The notes below the pieces were generated by a model. That model was not told where the DNA came from. It ran no database searches and was given only the letters and a program-made list of their open reading frames with translations. 36,860 bases of DNA from Deltaproteobacteria bacterium. GTDB taxonomy: Bacteria > Myxococcota > JACRCW01. This document shows positions 31,996 through 36,860 of this stretch, one piece after another. How positions within the stretch are numbered: the first letter of the stretch is position 1; each line of letters opens with the position of its first letter. The DNA lies in assembly GCA_016218805.1 (NCBI GenBank), contig JACRCW010000091.1, forward strand, positions 1-36,860, written 5' to 3'. The translations under genes and the position numbers were made by a program.

Positions 31996-32017
31996 CGGGA
32001 AATGACCCACATTCCCG
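31996..32017. promoter_or_regulatory. Inverted repeat CGGGAA-N10-TTCCCG
   Basis: A perfect six-base inverted repeat with a ten-base spacer in the gap before the DUF2167 gene. It is possibly an operator; no matching regulator is identified. Confidence 0.4.
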
Positions 32018-32025
32018 CTGGGCGA

Positions 32026-32044
32026 AATGACGCGATTCGTCATT
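32026..32044. promoter_or_regulatory. Inverted repeat AATGACG-CGATT-CGTCATT
   Basis: A perfect seven-base palindrome with a five-base centre, eight bases after the previous repeat and about 85 bases before the DUF2167 start codon. AT-rich arms in a GC-rich gap make an operator plausible. Confidence 0.45.
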
Positions 32045-32129
32045 GACGCGACCGGATGCAACGGCCCCTTTGCCCGTGCTACGCGCTTGTCTTGCAGCAC
32101 CCGGACACCGGTCCACCAGGGAGGAACCC

Positions 32130-32966
32130 ATGCAACGTGTTGTGGTCGTCGTCATCGCGCTGGCGCTGTCGTCCCATTCGGTGCGGGCGGAGGAGGCCCA
32201 GGAACCCGCCGTCAAACTTGCCAAGGGGCCGCTCTCCGGGGCGCTGGGTGACATCGCCACCATCAAGGTCCCCGAAGGCTACCGCTTCGCCGGCAAGTCG
32301 CAGATGGCGATGGTCAACAAGCTCACCGGCAACCTGGACAACCCGGATGATATCGGGGCGATCTTTGGCGAGGGATGGGTGGTGTTCTTCAATTGGCAGG
32401 ACATTGGCTACGTGAAGGACGACGACAAGGGCGCGCTGGATGCAGACAAGCTGATGGAGTCGTTCAAGGACCGGGAGGAACCCGCCAACGACGCGCGGCG
32501 GGAACAGGGGCTGGAGCCCATGTTCATCGTCGGCTGGCACACCCGGCCGCACTACGACACCCGCACCAACAACCTCACCTGGGCCATTGCGCAGGAAATC
32601 GGCGAGAAACGCGAGGACAAGAACCTCAACCATGAGGTCCGCCTGCTGGGGCGCCGCGGCGTGGTATCCGCCACGCTGGCCGCCGGCCCGGAACGGCTGG
32701 ATTCCGCCATCAAGGAATTGGACGGGCTGCTGGCAGGTTTCACGTTCAACAGCGGCAGCACGTACGGGGAGTACCGCCAGGGTGACAAGCTGGCGACGTA
32801 CGGACTGGCCGGGCTGGTCCTGGGCGGCGGCGCGGTGCTGGCCGCCAAGAGCGGGCTGTTGGCGAAGCTGGGTAAGTTCATCAAAGTCATCGTGCTCGGT
32901 GTGGCGGCCCTGGTGGGAGGCATTGTCAAGATGTTCTCCGGCAAGAAGGATGAGCCCAAGACCTGA
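32130..32966 (+). CDS. DUF2167 membrane-anchored protein
   Basis: A 278-residue exported protein with a signal peptide (RVVVVVIALALSSHSVRAEE) and the DUF2167 pattern: an N-terminal GDIATIKVPEGYRF, NPDDIGAIFGEGWVVFFNW, DIGYVKDDDK, FIVGWHTRPHYDTRTNNLTW and LLGRRGVVSATL, then a hydrophobic C-terminal pair of helices (TYGLAGLVLGGGAVLAA, IKVIVLGVAALVGGIVKMF) and a charged KKDEPKT end. The function is unknown. ATG 32130 has a strong GGGAGGA site. The membrane-protein gene follows 21 bases later and may be co-transcribed. Confidence 0.9.
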   Translation: MQRVVVVVIALALSSHSVRAEEAQEPAVKLAKGPLSGALGDIATIKVPEGYRFAGKSQMAMVNKLTGNLDNPDDIGAIFGEGWVVFFNWQDIGYVKDDDKGALDADKLMESFKDREEPANDARREQGLEPMFIVGWHTRPHYDTRTNNLTWAIAQEIGEKREDKNLNHEVRLLGRRGVVSATLAAGPERLDSAIKELDGLLAGFTFNSGSTYGEYRQGDKLATYGLAGLVLGGGAVLAAKSGLLAKLGKFIKVIVLGVAALVGGIVKMFSGKKDEPKT

Positions 32967-32987
32967 GCGCAGCGCGGCGCGCGTCCC

Positions 32988-34073
32988 ATGATCGAATCGC
33001 TCGTCGCGGTGCTTGTCATCCTCTACCTGGTGGAGCTGTGCTTCGCGCTGCCTCCCCACGCCATTGTGTTCAGCCGCCCGGGCTGGGGCCGGTTCTCCGT
33101 CGCCACTGCCGCCGAGCGCGGGCTGGAGATCCGCGGGCGCACGCGGTTGGTCCTGGCTCCACCCCTGCCGCTGGGCTGCATCCTCGTCACGGAAGTGCCG
33201 CCGCTGCATGCTGCGCCTGACGGGCTTGTGCCCAGCGCGGCGTTCGCCTGGCTGCCGTTGCCGCCGCCGGCCACCGCGGCCGCCGTGCCCTATTCGCAGG
33301 TGTCACTGCGGCGTGTCGGCACCACCCTGCTGCTGGCCGGCGGGACGCGCACCCGCTGGGCAAGCGAACCCGCGGCGACCCTTGCCGCCGACGCGCCCAA
33401 CGCGGTTGCCGGTGGGACCGAGCGCGCGTGGCAGCGTTGGCTGCAGGAGAACGTGGCGCGCTCCGACGAAGGCGCGATCCGTACCCGCGTGGGGGACTTC
33501 AGGCGGGCAACCCTTCCATTGCGCGTGTTGTGCACGCTGTTGTTCGCGTTCCTATTTGGTGTGATTCCCGTGACTGCGCTGCTGCACCTCCCGTGGAGCG
33601 CCTGGCACCTCGTCGCGTACGTCGCGCTGCTCGGCGGCATTCAGGTCTTTGCCTGGCGGGTGGGCTCGCGCTTCTACCCGGCGGACCGTGCCAAGCGCTG
33701 GACCCGCGTGTTCACCATGCTGGTGAGCCCGGCGGAACTCATGTGCGTCCCCCACGCACTCAGCCGCGACCTCCTCGCCGGCCATGATCCGCTGGCCGTT
33801 GCCGGCGTGCTGCTGGATGGGCCGCGCTTTGCGGACGCGGCAGCCCGCGCGCTGCGCGGTGCGCATTTCGGGACCAGGCTGCCGGTCGCGGACCGTGAAC
33901 GGCTTGAGGGAATCGTGCGGCGGCACGGCCTCGCAGCGGCGGAGTTGGTTGCCGCTCCCACTCAGGAGGCCGGTTCCCGCGTCTACTGCCCGCGGTGCCA
34001 TGAGCAACTCACCCTGGTGACGGCGGAGTGCCGCAATTGTGCCGGCGTGCCCATGGTGGAATTCCGCGCGTGA
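32988..34073 (+). CDS. Membrane protein with C-terminal zinc ribbon (unrecognised)
   Basis: A 361-residue protein. There is a hydrophobic N-terminus (SLVAVLVILYLVELCFAL), a globular Ala/Pro-rich region (60-170), two central helices (LRVLCTLLFAFLFGVIPVTALL and LVAYVALLGGIQVFAWRVG, about 180-228), a cytoplasmic-looking Arg-rich part and a four-Cys ribbon at the end (YCPRCHEQLTLVTAECRNC). I do not recognise a family. It lies 21 bases after the DUF2167 gene in the same direction, so the two may work together at the membrane. Confidence 0.8.
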   Translation: MIESLVAVLVILYLVELCFALPPHAIVFSRPGWGRFSVATAAERGLEIRGRTRLVLAPPLPLGCILVTEVPPLHAAPDGLVPSAAFAWLPLPPPATAAAVPYSQVSLRRVGTTLLLAGGTRTRWASEPAATLAADAPNAVAGGTERAWQRWLQENVARSDEGAIRTRVGDFRRATLPLRVLCTLLFAFLFGVIPVTALLHLPWSAWHLVAYVALLGGIQVFAWRVGSRFYPADRAKRWTRVFTMLVSPAELMCVPHALSRDLLAGHDPLAVAGVLLDGPRFADAAARALRGAHFGTRLPVADRERLEGIVRRHGLAAAELVAAPTQEAGSRVYCPRCHEQLTLVTAECRNCAGVPMVEFRA

Positions 34074-34253
34074 CCCGTCCTACCAGCGCGCTGCCCGCCG
34101 CTCAGTACATCCCGGAGGCCGCTTCGCAGGTTCGTCACACAAGCCTGGAGCCGCGGCCGTGGAGAGCCCTGGCGCGATGTCGATCCTGCCGGTTCCCATT
34201 CGTCGCCAGATCAATGGGAAGGCACTCAAGCCCCCACTTCAAGGAGCAAAGCG

Positions 34254-34688
34254 ATGCGAGTCATGGTGATGATCAAGGCGACGAAGAACTCCGAGAACGG
34301 CGTCCTGCCCGACGAGAAACTGCTGGCCGCCATGGGCAAGTACAACGAGGAACTGGTGCAGGCGGGGATCATGCTCGCGGGCGATGGATTGCATCCCAGC
34401 CGCAAGGGCAAGCGGGTGCGTTTCGCCGGCGGGCGGCGGACGGTGATTGACGGTCCGTTCGCCGAGACCAAGGAACTGGTCGCCGGCTTCTGGATCTGGC
34501 AGGTGAAGTCACTGGAGGAGGCTGTGGAGTGGGTGCGGCGCTGCCCGGATCCCATGCCCGGCGAGGAATCGGAGATTGAGATTCGGCCAGTGTTTGAATC
34601 GGAGGAATTCGGGGCCGAGTTCACGCCGGAGCTGCGCGCGCAGGAGGAGCGCCTGCGGGCGGAAGTTGCACGGCAGGCGCGGAGCTAG
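34254..34688 (+). CDS. DGPF-domain (YCII-related) protein
   Basis: A 144-residue protein of the YCII/DGPF family. The named motif is intact: RRTVIDGPFAETKELVAGFW, with an N-terminal MRVMVMIKATKNSE strand and the conserved LMAG-type segment (AGIMLAGDGLHPS). Members typically sit next to ECF42 sigma factors and are thought to be their regulatory partners or targets. ATG 34254 has an AAGGAG site. The sigma-factor gene follows 13 bases later. The 180-base gap upstream holds no gene and no clear promoter. Confidence 0.92.
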   Translation: MRVMVMIKATKNSENGVLPDEKLLAAMGKYNEELVQAGIMLAGDGLHPSRKGKRVRFAGGRRTVIDGPFAETKELVAGFWIWQVKSLEEAVEWVRRCPDPMPGEESEIEIRPVFESEEFGAEFTPELRAQEERLRAEVARQARS

Positions 34689-34701
34689 GGTTCCGACGAC
34701 A

Positions 34702-35964
34702 ATGCCCGTGTTCTCAGACGCAGCGCACCGGGCCATCGATGCTGTCTGGCGCATCGAATCTGCCCGGCTCATCGGCGGCCTGGTGCGCCTGGTCAGGGAC
34801 GTGGGGCTGGCGGAGGACCTTGCACATGACGCGTTGGTGACCGCCATGGAGCGCTGGCCGGCAACTGGAATTCCAGACAATCCTGGCGCGTGGCTGATGA
34901 CAACCGCAAAGCACCGGGCAATTGACCTGCTGCGGCGGGAGCAGCGCGTTGAGCGCGTGATGGAATCGCCCGAGACCGGCCCCCTTGCCAGGCTCTCGGT
35001 GGCGCCGGATTTTGAGACCGCGGCGGACATCCCGGTCCGTGACGACCTGCTGCGCCTCGTATTCATCGCCTGCCACCCCGTCCTCTCGCCGGACGCCCGC
35101 GTGGCGCTCACCCTGCGGTTGATCGGCGGGCTGACCACGGAGGAAATCTCGCGCGCGTTCCTGACGCCGGCGCCAACCCTGGCGCAGCGGATTGTCCGGG
35201 CAAAACGCACCCTATCTGAGGCCCGCGTCCCGTTCGAAGTGCCGCAGGGTGCTGAACTGTCCGCGCGGCTGCCGTCAGTCCTTGAGGTCATCTACCTGAT
35301 ATTCAATGAGGGCTATGCGGCCACCGAGGGAAATGACTGGATTCGCCCGGAGTTGTGCGAAGACGCCATGCGCCTGGGGCGGATCCTTGCGGGCCTGGTC
35401 CCGCGGGAGGCGGAGGTGCACGGGCTGGTGGCGTTGATGGAGTTGCACGCGTCCCGGTCACGGGCCCGCGTGGGGCCCGCCGGGGAGCCGGTCCTCCTCC
35501 TGGAACAGGACCGTTCACGCTGGGACCGGTTGCTGCTGGGCCGCGGCTTGGCCGCGCTGGCGCGCGCCGAAGCGCTGGCCAGTCCCCTGGGCCCCTATGC
35601 GCTGCAGGCGGCGATTGCCGGGTGCCATGCCCGCGCGCGCACCGCCGCGGAGACGGATTGGAACCGCATTGTCGCACTGTATGACGCGCTGGTTGAGCTC
35701 ACCGGCTCATCCGTGGTGGAGCTGAACCGCGCGGTGGCGGTGTCCATGGCGTTTGGCCCGGAGGCTGGGTTGGTGCTTGTTGAAGAACTTACCCGGGACC
35801 CTGCCCTGCGCGGCTATCACCTGCTGCCTGCCGTTCACGGGGATTTGCTGATGAAGTTGGGGCGGACGGACGAGGCGCGGACGCTGTTTGAACAAGCGGC
35901 ATTCCTGGTGAAGAACTCGCGCGAGCGCGCGCTGCTGTTGGCCAGGGCCCGCGCCGCATCCTGA
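34702..35964 (+). CDS. ECF42-type sigma factor with TPR-like C-terminal extension
   Basis: A 420-residue protein, much longer than a minimal ECF factor. Region 2 (about 15-85: RLVRDVGLAEDLAHDALVTA, PGAWLMTTAKHRAIDLLRRE) and region 4 (about 115-185: FIACHPVLSPDARVALTLRL, IGGLTTEEISRAFLTPAPTL, QRIVRAKRTLSEA) are followed by a helical extension of about 230 residues (LPSVLEVIYLIFNEGYAATE, LHASRSRARVGPAGEPVLL, and LVLVEELTRDPAL near 390). This is the layout of ECF42 factors, which have no classical anti-sigma gene and pair with DGPF proteins. ATG 34702 has no strong ribosome site, consistent with coupling to the DGPF gene. Confidence 0.92.
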   Translation: MPVFSDAAHRAIDAVWRIESARLIGGLVRLVRDVGLAEDLAHDALVTAMERWPATGIPDNPGAWLMTTAKHRAIDLLRREQRVERVMESPETGPLARLSVAPDFETAADIPVRDDLLRLVFIACHPVLSPDARVALTLRLIGGLTTEEISRAFLTPAPTLAQRIVRAKRTLSEARVPFEVPQGAELSARLPSVLEVIYLIFNEGYAATEGNDWIRPELCEDAMRLGRILAGLVPREAEVHGLVALMELHASRSRARVGPAGEPVLLLEQDRSRWDRLLLGRGLAALARAEALASPLGPYALQAAIAGCHARARTAAETDWNRIVALYDALVELTGSSVVELNRAVAVSMAFGPEAGLVLVEELTRDPALRGYHLLPAVHGDLLMKLGRTDEARTLFEQAAFLVKNSRERALLLARARAAS

Positions 35965-36137
35965 ACCGCCGCGGACCTCCTGCACGGCAGGCCCCCTTGC
36001 CGAGCACGGGTGCAGCGGGCCAACATCAGCCCAGCGGAACCCGCGGAGTCCAGATTGGGCCCTTCCGACGACGATACGCGGCCCACGCGCATCCCGCGCG
36101 ATCCGAGAGCGACCGGGCGCGAGGACCCCCGCTCACC

Positions 36138-36740
36138 ATGGAGCCACGGACTGGGCGGGGCGCGCCTATGACGAAGGCGATCGTGAGGGCGGCGCTGGAA
36201 TGCGCACTTCAGGGAGACCTGGCCCGCGCCGTGGCGACGCTCCGTCAGGCTGACCGCGGGTTTGCATTGAAGCGGCTGAAGCACTTCGCGCGGAGCGCAG
36301 CCCCAGGGTCAGACATGCAGCAGGCGGCCAACCTCCTGCTGGAGGCCCTCAACCAACCGGCACCGGTTCCGCAACCGGAACACTTTCCAACGCCCCGGCC
36401 GTCCTCGGACTCCCGGTCTACGACGGGGGGCCACGAGCCCGTTCGAGTTCTTCGCGAACCCGGCCGTGTCACGCTGGACAACACGATGGAGGTGATTGGC
36501 TGGCTGGCGAATCCGGACTTGCATGAAGTGAACTTGGACGCCATTCAGCTCATCCACATGTACGGCGTTGTTGCGCTGGCCTCACTCGCCCGGAAGGAAC
36601 GGGAATCCGCACTAGCGCTGATGCACAGCCACGGCAGCAGCGCAGCGCGCTTCGCGCACAGTGTCGGGCTGGAGGATGCAGCAGGGAATCGAACGCCCGC
36701 GAGCCCCGGAGAGCCTGGACCGAGGCGGATTCGATCCTGA
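36138..36740 (+). CDS. Possible STAS-like protein
   Basis: About 200 residues from ATG 36138; ATG 36168 is equally possible and neither has a good ribosome site. Residues about 10-65 are helical (IVRAALECALQGDLARAVAT, ANLLLEALNQPA), then comes a disordered Pro-rich segment, then a part resembling a STAS/anti-sigma-antagonist half (EVNLDAIQLIHMYGVVALAS, followed by MHSHGSSAARFAHSVGLED). Such domains usually work with a GHKL kinase or anti-sigma protein; none is adjacent, but it may lie beyond the window. The last 20 residues are low-complexity. The 173-base gap upstream contains nothing I recognise. Confidence 0.55.
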   Translation: MEPRTGRGAPMTKAIVRAALECALQGDLARAVATLRQADRGFALKRLKHFARSAAPGSDMQQAANLLLEALNQPAPVPQPEHFPTPRPSSDSRSTTGGHEPVRVLREPGRVTLDNTMEVIGWLANPDLHEVNLDAIQLIHMYGVVALASLARKERESALALMHSHGSSAARFAHSVGLEDAAGNRTPASPGEPGPRRIRS

Positions 36741-36802
36741 GCAACCGGGTGAGCGAGAAGTTGTGGCGCGGAGCAACGCAGGCCCGTTCCACGACGCGTG
36801 GC

Positions 36803-36849
36803 GGGCTTGCCGCAGGCAAGCCCATCTACCCGCCCCCCTTGGGGGGCGG
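36803..36849. repeat. Two GC-rich hairpins at the right edge
   Basis: Hairpin 1: GGGCTTGCC (36803-36811), loop GCA, GGCAAGCCC (36815-36823). Hairpin 2: CCGCCCCCC (36830-36838), loop TT, GGGGGGCGG (36841-36849). Both are perfect. The GGGCTTG core recalls the repeats at 24276 and 24383, so they may belong to the same repeat family and could also terminate the STAS-like gene. Confidence 0.6.
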
Positions 36850-36860
36850 CCCTCGACGAC

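Noticed and set aside
1..36860. CRISPR arrays, tRNA, rRNA, insertion sequences, riboswitches
   Set aside because: I looked for regularly spaced repeats, cloverleaf-like segments and transposase ORFs and saw none.

Overview
The window is a very GC-rich stretch of a bacterial chromosome, gene-dense, with frequent GTG starts and many ATGA/GTGA stop-start overlaps. The gene set is chemosensory proteins, roadblock/LC7 proteins, DUF4388 (PATAN-like) receivers, two NtrC-type sigma-54 activators and an ECF42 sigma factor with its DGPF partner. It suggests a free-living, didermic, signalling-rich bacterium such as a Myxococcota-like or other deep-branching soil or sediment lineage. That placement is inference. 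No rRNA, tRNA or CRISPR array was seen.

Layout. (1) 1-844: N-terminal membrane domain of a minus-strand sensor running off the left edge, with a competing plus-strand ORF end. (2) 1082-8517: a complete chemosensory operon, cheY / coiled-coil-GAF / cheD / cheA / mcp / cheW / cheR / cheB. (3) 8468-10164, minus: hemerythrin-like protein and receiver-EAL phosphodiesterase. (4) 10532-19658, plus: roadblock, ODP-type di-iron protein, a kinase with two HD-GYP domains, receiver-DUF4388, ParA, a second roadblock, another receiver-DUF4388 and a sigma-54 activator. (5) 19819-23067: hybrid histidine kinase. (6) 23079-24212, minus: unrecognised helical protein. (7) A repeat-bearing gap, then 24694-26470: an ABC-ATPase/tyrosine-phosphatase fusion and a third roadblock-like protein. 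(8) 26558-28177, minus: PAS-HD-GYP. (9) 28281-30156: YkgJ-like, CDGSH, truncated haemoglobin with zinc ribbon, and VOC-PCP_red fusion. (10) 30493-31974: second sigma-54 activator. (11) 32130-36740: DUF2167 protein, a membrane protein with zinc ribbon, DGPF/ECF42 pair and a STAS-like protein.

How it may work together. Candidate sigma-54 (-24/-12) promoters lie in front of the che operon (1002), the hemerythrin/EAL operon (10214, minus), the roadblock/ODP operon (10421) and the YkgJ gene (28243). Weaker ones precede the ABC-phosphatase operon (24648) and the VOC/globin operon (30184, minus). Four of these intergenic regions carry one 18-bp palindrome, consensus TGTCTCG-N4-CGAGACA, which looks like an enhancer site for an NtrC-family activator; two such activators are encoded here. 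The predicted targets are rich in oxygen-, iron- or redox-type proteins (hemerythrin-like, ODP di-iron, globin, CDGSH, YkgJ), chemosensory parts and c-di-GMP phosphodiesterases (EAL, HD-GYP), with no GGDEF cyclase in the window. My reading is a sigma-54-controlled oxygen/redox-linked chemosensory regulon that lowers c-di-GMP and positions its array through ParA and roadblock proteins. The motifs are seen in the sequence; the regulon is inference.
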